From Planctomycetia bacterium (GTDB taxonomy: Bacteria > Planctomycetota > Planctomycetia > Gemmatales > Gemmataceae): a DNA stretch of 64,000 nt. A program made the translations under genes and the position numbers. Positions 50,319-58,417 of the stretch are shown piece after piece. The DNA lies in assembly GCA_005772955.1 (NCBI GenBank), contig SXID01000027.1, positions 1-64,000 on the forward strand, in the 5' to 3' direction. The notes under the pieces were generated by a model. It ran no database searches. It was not told where the DNA came from and saw only the letters and a program-made list of their open reading frames with translations. How positions within the stretch are numbered: the stretch's first letter is position 1; every line of letters begins with the position of its first letter.

Positions 50319-50905
50319 TGGCACGCACCGCACGCATCGAACGTAAGACGGCCGAAACGGAAATCGACCTGTCGCTGAACCTCGACGGCACCGGCGCGTC
50401 GAAGCTCGCGACCGGCGTCGGGTTCTTCGACCACATGCTCACGCACATCGCGAAGCACGGCCTCTTCGACCTCAGCGTGACGTGTAAGGGAGACACACAC
50501 ATCGACGCGCACCACACCGTCGAGGACGTGGGCATCTGCTTCGGAAAGGCGCTCGTTCAAGCTCTCGGGGACAAGGCCTGCATCCGGCGGTTCGGGGACT
50601 GTACACTCCCAATGGATGACACGCTCGCGACGGCCGCGATCGATCTGAGCGGGCGGCCGTACCTCGTGTGGCGCGCGGAGGTGCCGCTGGAAACGCTCGG
50701 CACGTTCTCGTCGCAACTGGCCGAAGAGTTTTGGCGCGCCGCGAGTTCCGCAGGTCTGTTCAACCTCCACGTCGTGTTGCCCCACGGGCGAAACACGCAC
50801 CACATCGTCGAAGCCATTTTCAAGGCGTGCGCTCGTGCGCTACGCGCCGCGGTGGAACCGGACCCACGCGCAAGCGGCGTGCCGTCCACGAAGGGCGTTC
50901 TGTAG
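50318..50905 (+). CDS. hisB: HisB, imidazoleglycerol-phosphate dehydratase
   Basis: The 195-residue protein is the stand-alone dehydratase: RKTAETEIDLSLNLDGTG, GFFDHMLTHIAKHGLFDL, DAHHTVEDVGICFG and HGRNTHHIVEAIFKACARA give the metal-binding histidines. It lacks the phosphatase half seen in enterobacteria. The true start is the ATG at 50318, inside a longer frame that opens within hisC. Confidence 0.95.
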   Translation: MARTARIERKTAETEIDLSLNLDGTGASKLATGVGFFDHMLTHIAKHGLFDLSVTCKGDTHIDAHHTVEDVGICFGKALVQALGDKACIRRFGDCTLPMDDTLATAAIDLSGRPYLVWRAEVPLETLGTFSSQLAEEFWRAASSAGLFNLHVVLPHGRNTHHIVEAIFKACARALRAAVEPDPRASGVPSTKGVL

Positions 50906-50929
50906 ATACACAAACAAGGATGTGAGGTC

Positions 50930-51298
50930 GTGGCAATGAAGATGGCAGCCGTTTCCTTGGGTGAGTTGGTTCGCGTCGCCCTGTTGAAAGCGGCTGACGC
51001 GGGCGAAGTGGCTCTGACAGGAAAAGAAGGCTTGTTCACGAGCGCCGCGGGAGCGAACAAGGAAGCCATCGCGGAGTGCAAGAACGTCGAGACGCCGCTA
51101 CTCGTGGTGTTGCGGAAGGAAGGCAAAGCGGAGATCGTCACCCTCACGCGAGCCGGTTACGAGCGGATCGCGGACGAGATTCCCGAAGAGAAGGTCGGCT
51201 CGCTCGCGAAACGCATCGCCAGCGACTGTCCGCTTGCCGCGCGAATCGACTCTATTCAGTCCGTGATTGGTCGACTCCGCTCGCGGCAGCGGAACTAA
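50930..51298 (+). CDS. Small protein of unknown function, probable 5' part of a frameshifted gene
   Basis: The 122-residue product (start GTG at 50930, AAGGATGTGAGG upstream) contains GELVRVALLKAADAGEVALT, LLVVLRKEGKAEIVTLTRAG and LAARIDSIQSVIGRL, then an abrupt RSRQRN end. Its natural continuation (TPLAAAELTPVLEAAIAAEK) follows directly in another frame from about 51270. So the ORF is likely truncated by a one-base change. No named family recognised. Confidence 0.5.
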   Translation: MAMKMAAVSLGELVRVALLKAADAGEVALTGKEGLFTSAAGANKEAIAECKNVETPLLVVLRKEGKAEIVTLTRAGYERIADEIPEEKVGSLAKRIASDCPLAARIDSIQSVIGRLRSRQRN

Positions 51299-51627
51299 CA
51301 CCGGTACTTGAAGCCGCAATCGCCGCGGAGAAAGTCGAGCAAGCCACGCGAGTCGCGCTAGCCGCGAAGCGGCGCGAAGCCGAAGAAGCCAGCCGCAAGG
51401 CACTTGAACGGGCACTCCACCTGCGGAGAGATCGTCGCCAATCGCGTGTCGATGCTCTCCGACGCGAACTCGAAGCCGAAGGAGAGGAAGCCGAGGAACC
51501 GATTGTCCTCAAATGGAAGGATCCGACGAAGCTCGCTCCCGATACCGCCGAAGACAAGGAATTAAGATGCGAGCGGAAAGGCTACCGCGTCAGGATCAGG
51601 ACGCGTCGTTGGCGGTCCGACCGATAG
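51270..51627 (+). pseudogene. 3' part of the frameshifted gene, helical
   Basis: The frame reads TPLAAAELTPVLEAAIAAEK, VALAAKRREAEEASRKALER and LRRELEAEGEEAEEPIVLKW, a charged coiled coil, and has no start of its own. It fits as the C-terminal half of the protein starting at 50930. After about 51575 the reading turns into arginine-rich non-coding-like sequence. Confidence 0.45.
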
Positions 51628-51634
51628 CGCCGCG

Positions 51635-51937
51635 GTGCAGAAGTGCCTCACCGCATTTGCCAAACGGGTCGCGGACGAAGCCACTGCATTCGGCAAGCGT
51701 CTGGACCCAGCGTTCACCCAAGAACTCATTCTCACCGGCGGCGGGAGCGGCATTCCCGTGATCCGCGGGGCGCTCCAAACGGCCGCGAACTCAGGCGGCA
51801 AGTCATTCGTCAAGACGCACGCCTCGGACCTGAAACGTGTGAAGGGCGCCCCAGTCGATAAACTCGATGAGCAGTTCACCCGCGGTGGCAGCGCACTGGG
51901 AGGCGCGAGCATCTACCTCGAGAAGTCCGATCACTGA
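51635..51937 (+). pseudogene. C-terminal fragment of an Hsp70/actin-fold ATPase
   Basis: The 100-residue frame holds QELILTGGGSGIPVIRGALQ, the ADENOSINE-type loop of actin/Hsp70 ATPases, then KRVKGAPVDKLDEQFTRGGS and LGGASIYLEKSD. The phosphate-binding N-terminal parts are missing upstream, where only broken frames lie. It is most likely the tail of a lost gene. The 116 bases after it hold no feature I can name. Confidence 0.45.
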
Positions 51938-52053
51938 GCAGGGCACCGGGCGGGTTGGGTTTGCTTGCGGACGTGTTCGAGCGTACCATTCGCACTGTCC
52001 CCGCCGGACGCGGTCCGCGGGCGGCGCGACTCACCCCCCACAAATCACCAACA

Positions 52054-53766
52054 ATGTCCTCACAACCCGTCACGTTCCCGTGCCCGTTCTGCTCCCGCCG
52101 GATGGGCGTGCCCGCGGAGCTTCTCGGCCGACAGGTGCGGTGCCCACACTGCAAACAGGTGGTCGTCGCACCAGTCACCGCTGGCACACCACCCGCTGCG
52201 CCCGCGCCTGTGCCCGTCGTGAACGCGCCGCCGCAACCGGCACCCGTTCCGGTCCCTGTCGCGGTGGTGCCGCCACCCGCGCCCGTGGCGCCGGAACCCG
52301 AACTGCGAGCGTTCAACATCCCGCAGAAGGAAGGCGCCGACAGCATTCTGAGCGAGCCGGACGAGTCTGACGACGAGGTGTTCGGTTCGCAGCCCGGCGT
52401 CAAACTGCAAACACTTCCGCCGCTCGATATGCCCCCGCAGCCACCCGAGCCGGCGAACGACCCCGCCGTTACCGACGACCCGTTCGGTTTCGGACCGGCG
52501 CGGACGCCGTCCACGCCACCCGCGCCTGTTCCCGCGGCCACACAACCGCTCATCACAGCGACAATCTTCGACCTGCCCCCGAATCTTGTACCCCCTGCGC
52601 CAGCACCCGCACCGGCGCCCGTCGCGGTGACCGGACCGGTGAACCCGTTCGCCGACATGGAAACGGGGCCGACGCCGGCGGTTCCGCATAAGGCGATACC
52701 ACATCCGCAACCGGTTCCCGTCGCCACGAAACCAGCCCCAGCACCGCGCCCCGTCACGTCTGCGCCAGCCCCGCCTACGAGCGGCAACCCGTTCGCCGAT
52801 TTTGAAGCAGCCCCAATCCCGGTACCCGTACCCGTCCCAGTCGCGCAGCCGAGACCTACGCCAGTCGCGGCCGACGAACTGCCCACCGAAACACCCCTGC
52901 GAAAGCGCCCGCGCAACGAAGATAGTGACACCGACCCTGACGAGAAACCGAACCGCACCGGGCGGGCGCGCCCCGCAGCAAGCACCGGGGGAGGCGCGAA
53001 GAACATCGTTCTGATCCTGCTGGCCGGGTACGCTTTCGTGGCGACCGGACTCGCGGTTTACGGGCTGTTCTTCAAGTCCGGCGGCGGAGCGTCCGACACC
53101 GGGCACCCGCTGTCCACGATCCCCGACAACTTCGGCGAGTTCGACCCCGTTAGCCGGAAGAAAGTCACCCAGCACAAGTTCCGCGTGGACGGAGAACTGC
53201 CCGTGGCGCAGCGTGCCACGCTCGGCGGTAAAGTGGTCATCGGTCAGATCGAAGTGCAACCCATCCGTATCGAGAAGCGCCCACTTCAGATTCGGAGCGA
53301 GGGCACTGACCAGAGAGAAAAGAAGGTGACCACCAGGACCGCCGCAGCATTGGTGCTGACGCTCGACATCAAGAACACTTCCAGCGACCTGCCCATCTTC
53401 CCGATGGACCCAGCATTTACTCGCCGCGCGACCAAAACCGACCAACCGATTACGCGTCTCGTGGTCGGACCGAAAACGTACTTCGGGGGCGAGATCGAGT
53501 GGCCCCTTTCCAACGTCTACAAGAAGAAAAGCGAGGTGCAGCAGGCGAACGACACGATCCCGCTAAAACCGGGAGAGAGCCGCGAGTACGTTGTGTTCAC
53601 CGAAGCGAGCCTCGACCTTGTCAGAACTGCGGAGACCGCGAAAGACCCACTCCAGTGGCGAGTGCAATTGCGCCGCGGTTTGATTGAGTACAAGGGGAAA
53701 GACTTGCCCGTGACCGCAGTCATCGGCGTGGACTTCAAGGGCAGTGAGATCCGCGGACCAGAGTGA
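52054..53766 (+). CDS. Zinc-ribbon, proline-rich membrane protein
   Basis: From the ATG at 52054 the 570-residue protein has an N-terminal zinc ribbon (CPFC at residues 10-13, CPHC at 30-33), then a long Ala/Pro/Val-rich disordered region to about residue 300. One membrane helix (about 317-340, IVLILLAGYAFVATGLAVYG) and a beta-rich C-terminal domain (VVIGQIEVQPIRIEKRPLQI; LVLTLDIKNTSSDLPIFPMD) follow. Such architecture is common in planctomycetes with no known role. The frame's upstream extension to 51955 is unlikely. Confidence 0.72.
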   Translation: MSSQPVTFPCPFCSRRMGVPAELLGRQVRCPHCKQVVVAPVTAGTPPAAPAPVPVVNAPPQPAPVPVPVAVVPPPAPVAPEPELRAFNIPQKEGADSILSEPDESDDEVFGSQPGVKLQTLPPLDMPPQPPEPANDPAVTDDPFGFGPARTPSTPPAPVPAATQPLITATIFDLPPNLVPPAPAPAPAPVAVTGPVNPFADMETGPTPAVPHKAIPHPQPVPVATKPAPAPRPVTSAPAPPTSGNPFADFEAAPIPVPVPVPVAQPRPTPVAADELPTETPLRKRPRNEDSDTDPDEKPNRTGRARPAASTGGGAKNIVLILLAGYAFVATGLAVYGLFFKSGGGASDTGHPLSTIPDNFGEFDPVSRKKVTQHKFRVDGELPVAQRATLGGKVVIGQIEVQPIRIEKRPLQIRSEGTDQREKKVTTRTAAALVLTLDIKNTSSDLPIFPMDPAFTRRATKTDQPITRLVVGPKTYFGGEIEWPLSNVYKKKSEVQQANDTIPLKPGESREYVVFTEASLDLVRTAETAKDPLQWRVQLRRGLIEYKGKDLPVTAVIGVDFKGSEIRGPE

Positions 53767-53863
53767 AATCCGCTCGCGGGGTTGAACCTCGTCCCCACAC
53801 GCGGCATCATATCTATTAGCACAGGCGTGCAGGCTGAACTTCAGCTTCAGGTTCAGGCTCAAC

Positions 53864-53951
53864 GCGGAACACCCACAATGCAGGTTCGACTCCTGCTCCC
53901 GCCACTTTCCACCACGGCAGGATAGCCCAACTGTAGAGGCAGGCGTCCCGC
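53864..53951 (+). ncRNA. tRNA-like cloverleaf with permuted halves, unit 1
   Basis: In 5'-3' order the parts are: strand GCGGAACACC (53864-53873), CACAAT, a perfect T-arm GCAGG-TTCGACT-CCTGC (53880-53896), acceptor-like TCCCGCC (53897-53903), an 11-base spacer, acceptor-like GGCAGGA (53916-53922), TA, a D-arm (GCC...GGC, 53925-53940), A, and GGCGTCCCGC (53942-53951). The acceptor strands pair 6 of 7 and the outer strands 8 of 10; every mismatch is A with C. Halves thus lie in reverse of normal tRNA order. It may be two truncated tandem tRNAs instead. Confidence 0.4.
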
Positions 53952-54029
53952 ACAGAACGATTCAGGTTGTCACGCCAGATCCAGTACCGTGCCGAGGTGT
54001 TCAATCGAACGACCGGTGAAAAACGTCAG

Positions 54030-54109
54030 CCTCGAAATGCCGGTTCAATCCGGTCCCCCACGCTCTCGCCCAAACCCTTGTGGGGGTAGTGAAATCGCAT
54101 GACGCGAGG
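54030..54109 (+). ncRNA. tRNA-like cloverleaf with permuted halves, unit 2
   Basis: Order: CCTCG (54030-54034), AAAT, T-arm GCCGG-TTCAAT-CCGGT (54039-54054), acceptor-like CCCCCAC (54055-54061), 18-base spacer, acceptor-like GTGGGGG (54080-54086, perfect 7 bp), TA, 16-base D-like segment, CGAGG (54105-54109, perfect 5 bp to CCTCG). This is the same part order as unit 1 with unrelated sequence. The T-loop is six bases, one short of canonical. Confidence 0.4.
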
Positions 54110-54195
54110 TTATCAGGCTAAGCGCCGGCGACCGGTTTACCGTGAACACTCCCTGAGACGGCACACCAAAACCTTAGCAAGGCTTTGGAACCAGC

Positions 54196-54232
54196 CCCGG
54201 TCGAACGGCTACTTCGACCGGGCCGCTTTTTT
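54196..54232 (+). terminator. Intrinsic terminator just upstream of cca
   Basis: CCCGGTCGAA (54196-54205) and TTCGACCGGG (54213-54222) form a perfect 10-bp stem with a seven-base loop, followed by CCGC and six T. It lies eight bases before the cca ATG, so it ends a plus-strand transcript coming from the 53.8-54.2 kb region. A second hairpin, CCAAAACCTT-AGC-AAGGCTTTGG, lies just before it at about 54166-54188. Confidence 0.8.
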
Positions 54233-54240
54233 CCTCCCTC

Positions 54241-55650
54241 ATGACCGACCGCGAGTTCGCACTGGATGTTGTTCGTACGCTCCAAAATGCCGGGTACGCG
54301 GCACTCTGGGCTGGCGGGTGCGTGCGCGACGAGTTCCTAAGCCTCACTCCACAAGACTACGACGTTGCGACTTCCGCACGCCCGGAGCAACTCCGCCCGC
54401 TGTTCCGGCGACGGAATGAGATCGGCGCTCACTTCGGCGTGGTGCAAGTGATCGGGCCGAAAGGCAACGACGGTGAGTGGCTCACGATCGAGGTCGCGAG
54501 TTTCCGCTCCGACGGAATCTACACAGACGGCCGGCGTCCCGACACGGTCACGTTCTCTTCGCCCGAAGAGGACTCGCAACGTCGTGACTTCACCATCAAC
54601 GGCATGTTCTTCGACCCTGTGAAGAACGAACTCATCGACTACGTCGGCGGCCGCGCCGACCTTGCCGCAAAGGTTCTCCGCGCGATCGGCGACCCGGTCG
54701 CGCGATTCACTGAGGACAAACTGCGCATCCTCCGAGCCGCGCGCATGGCGGCACGATTCGCGATGACCATCGACCCCGCGACACACTCCGCCGCGAAGCG
54801 AATGGCTGCGCAGATTCAGGTTGTGTCCGCAGAGCGCATCGCTGAGGAACTGCGGAAACTGCTCGTCCACCCGAACCGCGCCCGGGGATTGGAGCACCTC
54901 CGCGAGTTGTCGCTCATCCCACCGATCCTGCCTGAGATCGCGACGTTCGGCACATGGGCGAGCGGGATTCGCGTCGTCGAGACGCTTCGCGGACCTACCC
55001 CCCCTGCCCCCCTCCCTGAAGGGAAGGGGGAGGAAGATTCGCCGCTTGCGGCTTCGCGGAACGCGCGCGAAGAGATACTCGCAACGCCGCGAGTGGCTTT
55101 AAACTCCCCCTTCCCTTCAGGGAGGGGGGCAGGGGTGGTAGGTTCTCCCGTCTCCTTCCCGCTCGCGTTCGCAGCGGTGCTGCACACTCTCGGCAAGGAA
55201 ACCGCGGAGCGCATTGCGATACGACTGAAACTGTCGAACGTCGAAACGGTACGCGTGTGCTGGCTCGTCGAGAAGTTTGCGTATCTCACGGACGCACCGA
55301 CGATGCGCGCGAGCAAACTCAAGACTATTCTGGTTCACCCCGGCATAGGCGAACTACTCGCGCTGCACCGTGCTATCGCACTCGCGAGCGACAGTAGTTT
55401 GGAACACGTCAAATTCTGCGAACGCGTGTTGCGCGAAACGCCCCCAGGAGTACTGAACCCCACACCTGTGCTGACCGGAGAAGACCTGATCGCGATTGGA
55501 TTGAAGCCCGGACCCGCGTTCAAGCGGCTGCTCGATGCCGTGCGGGAGGCACAACTTGAGGGGCGAGCGGCGTCGAAGGAGCAGGCACATGTTCTGGTGA
55601 AACAGCTTCTCGCAGAACCGCCACCCGCATCTGAACCACCGCCGGCGTAA
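54241..55650 (+). CDS. cca: CCA tRNA nucleotidyltransferase with in-frame repeat insert
   Basis: The enzyme adds or repairs the CCA end of tRNAs. The 469-residue protein has GGCVRD (residues 25-30), the catalytic DxD in PQDYDVATSA (39-41), RRDFTINGMF (114-123) and VSAERIAEELRKLLVHP, all class II signatures. Residues about 252-300 (PAPLPEGKGEE through PSGRGAGVVG) come from a 147-bp inverted repeat inserted in frame. It starts right after a terminator with no clear ribosome site. The 3' end overlaps the opposite glycosyltransferase gene by 131 bases. Confidence 0.92.
   Translation: MTDREFALDVVRTLQNAGYAALWAGGCVRDEFLSLTPQDYDVATSARPEQLRPLFRRRNEIGAHFGVVQVIGPKGNDGEWLTIEVASFRSDGIYTDGRRPDTVTFSSPEEDSQRRDFTINGMFFDPVKNELIDYVGGRADLAAKVLRAIGDPVARFTEDKLRILRAARMAARFAMTIDPATHSAAKRMAAQIQVVSAERIAEELRKLLVHPNRARGLEHLRELSLIPPILPEIATFGTWASGIRVVETLRGPTPPAPLPEGKGEEDSPLAASRNAREEILATPRVALNSPFPSGRGAGVVGSPVSFPLAFAAVLHTLGKETAERIAIRLKLSNVETVRVCWLVEKFAYLTDAPTMRASKLKTILVHPGIGELLALHRAIALASDSSLEHVKFCERVLRETPPGVLNPTPVLTGEDLIAIGLKPGPAFKRLLDAVREAQLEGRAASKEQAHVLVKQLLAEPPPASEPPPA
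54995..55141. repeat. 147-bp inverted-repeat element inside cca
   Basis: The arms 54995-55032 and 55104-55141 are 38 bases each and match at 37 positions as inverted repeats (CTACC...GGGGGAG). The total length is 49 codons, so the frame is kept. The centre holds a TTGCGGCTTCGCGG piece similar to that at 63148-63189. Confidence 0.85.
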
Positions 55651-56368
55651 CTGCGAGCTTCGACCCCCGAACGACCCCGCGCCACCAGAACGCGAATAGC
55701 GTGCGTGCCGTGCGCGGCACTTCGCGCAGCGACACCTTACTCTCGCCGCCGGCACGCGGGCGGTGCGTCACCGGCACCTCTGCGACTTCCAACCCCAACT
55801 GCCGCGCGCGGGTCATCATCTCGGTGTTCACGAAGAAGCCACACGCCTCTGGCATCAAGCCCGCGATCACCTCGCAGCGGAACACCTTAAGCGCGCAATC
55901 CACGTCGCGTACCCGCGTGCCGAGCAGCGTACGCGCCATCGCGTTGTAGCCCCACGACAGGAACCGCCGGCGCCACGGGTCTTTCCGGTCGGCGCGATAG
56001 CCCACGACAACCGGCGCTTCGTCCGCAAGTCGCGTGAGCTTCGCCAGGTCGGTAAGGTCGAACTGACAATCGGCGTCGGTGAACGCGACCAACGCAAATC
56101 GCGCTGCTTCAAAACCGGTGCGAAGCGCGGCCCCGTACCCGCGATTGACCTCGTGCTGGAGCAGCCGCGTGTGAGGAGCGCATGACAGCACGCGGCGTAC
56201 TTCCGCCGCGGTGCCGTCGGAACTGCCGTCATCGACAACGAGAATCTCGAACTGCTCGAAGTGCGCGGCGAGTGCCGTCTCTGCTTCCGCGACCGCACGG
56301 CTGATCACCGCGGCCTCGTTGAACGCGGGGATCACGAGACTCAAGCCAGCGCGATGCACCACATCCAT
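55520..56368 (-). CDS. Family 2 glycosyltransferase, polyprenyl-phosphate sugar transferase type
   Basis: From the ATG at 56368 the 282-residue protein has LSLVIPAFNEAAVISRAV, EILVVDDGSSDGTAAEV, HEVNRGYGAALRTGFEAARF and the metal-binding FTDADCQFD (DAD 98-100). DCALKVFRCEV and a basic THRPRAGGESKVSLREV tail are typical of DPM1-like enzymes that move a sugar to a lipid carrier. No C-terminal membrane helices are present. The last 25 or so residues lie antisense to cca. A 24-base hairpin lies in the leader. Confidence 0.87.
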   Translation of the reverse strand: MDVVHRAGLSLVIPAFNEAAVISRAVAEAETALAAHFEQFEILVVDDGSSDGTAAEVRRVLSCAPHTRLLQHEVNRGYGAALRTGFEAARFALVAFTDADCQFDLTDLAKLTRLADEAPVVVGYRADRKDPWRRRFLSWGYNAMARTLLGTRVRDVDCALKVFRCEVIAGLMPEACGFFVNTEMMTRARQLGLEVAEVPVTHRPRAGGESKVSLREVPRTARTLFAFWWRGVVRGSKLAVTPAVVQMRVAVLREAVSPEHVPAPSTPLAPQVVPPARHRAAA

Positions 56369-56389
56369 GCGGACCTTCCGAGTTTTCGT

Positions 56390-56413
56390 GGCGCAGACAT
56401 TCCTGTCTGTGCC
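56390..56413. repeat. Short hairpin repeat upstream of the glycosyltransferase
   Basis: GGCGCAGACA and TGTCTGTGCC form 10-base arms (9 pairs) around TTCC. A similar core (GACAGGCCTTCTTGTCTGTG) lies downstream of fliA at about 10287-10306. It looks like a dispersed hairpin element. Confidence 0.5.
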
Positions 56414-56574
56414 GTGAAGAGGCCAACGGCGGCGCGACACTAGCAGCATCGCGAAACCGCGTAAAGTGCGGCCTTCAGAGAAATAGTACTTGTCAGGTAC
56501 GCATCTGTGGCTACAAATGGAATAGCGGGAGTACTGATTCCGCAAACACTTGTTCCGATAGGCGAGGGCGAGCC

Positions 56575-57078
56575 GTGACGCTGATGAGTCGCAAGGCCGA
56601 TTATGCCCTCCTTATCCTTTCATTCCTGTACCAACGGAAGGAAGGCGGGACCGCTCGCGCGATCGCGGAGCAGTTCGGCCTGAGTCGCTCGTTCGTCGCG
56701 AACATCCTCAAGGAATTGTGTCAGAACGGGTTCGTGGCGAGCCATCGCGGAGTGAAGGGTGGGTACGCCCTCGCCCGTGATGCCTCCACAATCAGCCTCG
56801 CGGAGTTGCTCGAAACGGTGGAAGACGGGTTCCAACTCACGGTGTGTAACCAACATACCGACACCGGATCCGACGCGGACGCTTGCTCGCACTCCTCTTC
56901 ATGCACCGTGAAAGGGCCGATGGCAGAAGTGCATCAGCGGCTAATGGGTGTGCTTCGTGGGGTCATGCTCGTGGAGTTGTTCGACCCGAAGGCGCGTCCG
57001 TCTGGTTTGCACGCCCTTCCAGTTCTCGCCGCGAGCGGATGCGGCTTGTCGAGCAGTGTTGAGGTGTTCCCCGCGTAA
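56575..57078 (+). CDS. iscR: IscR-like Rrf2 regulator of the ISC operon
   Basis: Rrf2-family regulators bind DNA by a winged helix and sense Fe-S clusters. The 167-residue protein has MSRKADYALLILSFLYQR, RAIAEQFGLSRSFVANILKE and HRGVKGGYALARDASTISLA. Three cysteines (Cys91, Cys104, Cys110) in CNQHTDTGSDADACSHSSSC could ligate the cluster, with spacing unlike E. coli IscR. The start is GTG at 56575 or ATG at 56584. It precedes iscS by about 40 bases. Confidence 0.82.
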   Translation: MTLMSRKADYALLILSFLYQRKEGGTARAIAEQFGLSRSFVANILKELCQNGFVASHRGVKGGYALARDASTISLAELLETVEDGFQLTVCNQHTDTGSDADACSHSSSCTVKGPMAEVHQRLMGVLRGVMLVELFDPKARPSGLHALPVLAASGCGLSSSVEVFPA

Positions 57079-57120
57079 CGGTTGATTCTTGAGAGTAGCC
57101 ACCAGAACTCGGATACGATT

Positions 57121-58338
57121 ATGACGCAGATGCCAATCTACATGGACAACAACGCGACCACCCGCACCGATCCGCGAGTGGTGGAGGCGATGCTGCCCTA
57201 CTTCACTGAGAAGTACGGGAACGCCGCGAGCCGGAACCACCCGTTCGGCTGGGCTGCGGAAGAAGCCGGCGAGGCCGCACGCGGGCAGATTGCAGGCATC
57301 ATCGGCGCGAGCGCGAAGGAAGTGATCTTCACGAGCGGCGCAACCGAGAGCAGCAACCTGGCGATCAAGGGCGTCGCCGCGATGTACAAGAAAAAGGGGA
57401 ACCACGTCGTCACGCAGGCGACCGAGCACAAGGCGACGCTCGACACCTGCAAGCGCCTCGAACGCGACGGTTTCCAGGTCACGTACCTCCCGGTCGATAA
57501 GTTCGGCCAGGTTCACGCGGAGCAGATCCGTGAGGCGCTCACTGACAAGACGATTCTCGTGTCGATCATGGCCGCGAACAACGAGATCGGCAGCCTGCAA
57601 CCAATCCGCGACATCGGTAAGTTGTGTAAAGAAAAAGGCGTGCTCTTCCACACGGACGCGGTGCAGGCGGTCGGTAAGGTTCCGCTTGACGTCGAAGACA
57701 TGGGCGTCGATCTGTTGAGCCTGTCCGGGCACAAGATTTACGGGCCAAAGGGCCTCGGCGCGCTGTATGTCCGCAAGAAAGACCCGCGGGTACGGTTGGA
57801 ACCGCAGATCGACGGCGGTGGCCACGAACGCGGCATGCGTTCCGGCACGCTACCGGTTCCGCTGATCGTCGGCCTCGGGGTCGCGTGCGAAATCGCGAAG
57901 AACGAGATGGCGACAGAGGTAGCACACACCTACAAACTCCGCGAGCGACTCCGCGAAGGCATCATGTCGAAGCTGCCGGAATCGTACCTGAACGGGCACC
58001 CGACCGAGCGTCTCCCCGGTAACGCGAACATCAGTTTCGCCTACGTCGAGGGCGAAGGCTTGATGATGGGCATCAAGGATGTGGCGGTTTCGAGCGGTTC
58101 GGCCTGCACGAGCGCAAGCCTCGAACCGAGTTACGTGCTGCGGGCGCTGGGCGTCGGCGACGAACTCGCACACAGCAGCATCCGGTTCGGGCTGGGCCGG
58201 TTCAACACCGAGGCGGAGGTGGACTTCGTCATCGAGTTGGTTGTGCGCGAGGTGAACCGCCTGCGCGAGATGTCCCCGCTCTACGAGATGGTGCAAGCAG
58301 GTATCGACATCAAGAAGATCGAGTGGGCGAGTCACTAA
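57121..58338 (+). CDS. iscS: IscS, cysteine desulfurase
   Basis: IscS is the PLP enzyme giving sulfur for clusters. From the ATG at 57121 the 405-residue protein has [44 protein letters not shown] (His102), the PLP Lys205 in [13 protein letters not shown], and the persulfide Cys329 in [11 protein letters not shown] on a long mobile loop. IscS-type rather than SufS-type. It lies between iscR and iscU. Confidence 0.94.
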   Translation: MTQMPIYMDNNATTRTDPRVVEAMLPYFTEKYGNAASRNHPFGWAAEEAGEAARGQIAGIIGASAKEVIFTSGATESSNLAIKGVAAMYKKKGNHVVTQATEHKATLDTCKRLERDGFQVTYLPVDKFGQVHAEQIREALTDKTILVSIMAANNEIGSLQPIRDIGKLCKEKGVLFHTDAVQAVGKVPLDVEDMGVDLLSLSGHKIYGPKGLGALYVRKKDPRVRLEPQIDGGGHERGMRSGTLPVPLIVGLGVACEIAKNEMATEVAHTYKLRERLREGIMSKLPESYLNGHPTERLPGNANISFAYVEGEGLMMGIKDVAVSSGSACTSASLEPSYVLRALGVGDELAHSSIRFGLGRFNTEAEVDFVIELVVREVNRLREMSPLYEMVQAGIDIKKIEWASH

Positions 58339-58417
58339 CCACGCGCCACGCCCACTCGTTGCGACGAGTGGGCCGGAACCCAAACACCAGCAGCATCTAA
58401 ATAGGTGGAGAACAACC

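Noticed and set aside
53816-54004. A 62-codon minus-strand frame with VAGAGVEPALW
   Set aside because: The GVEPA reading is what the antisense of a T-arm gives; it supports a tRNA-like element on the plus strand, not a protein.
53767-54240. Ordinary or permuted tmRNA
   Set aside because: I looked for a tag reading frame ending in Ala-Ala-stop, the G3-U70 acceptor pair and the GGRNTCGAC-type 5' end. None is clear, so I did not call ssrA, though a search could overturn this.
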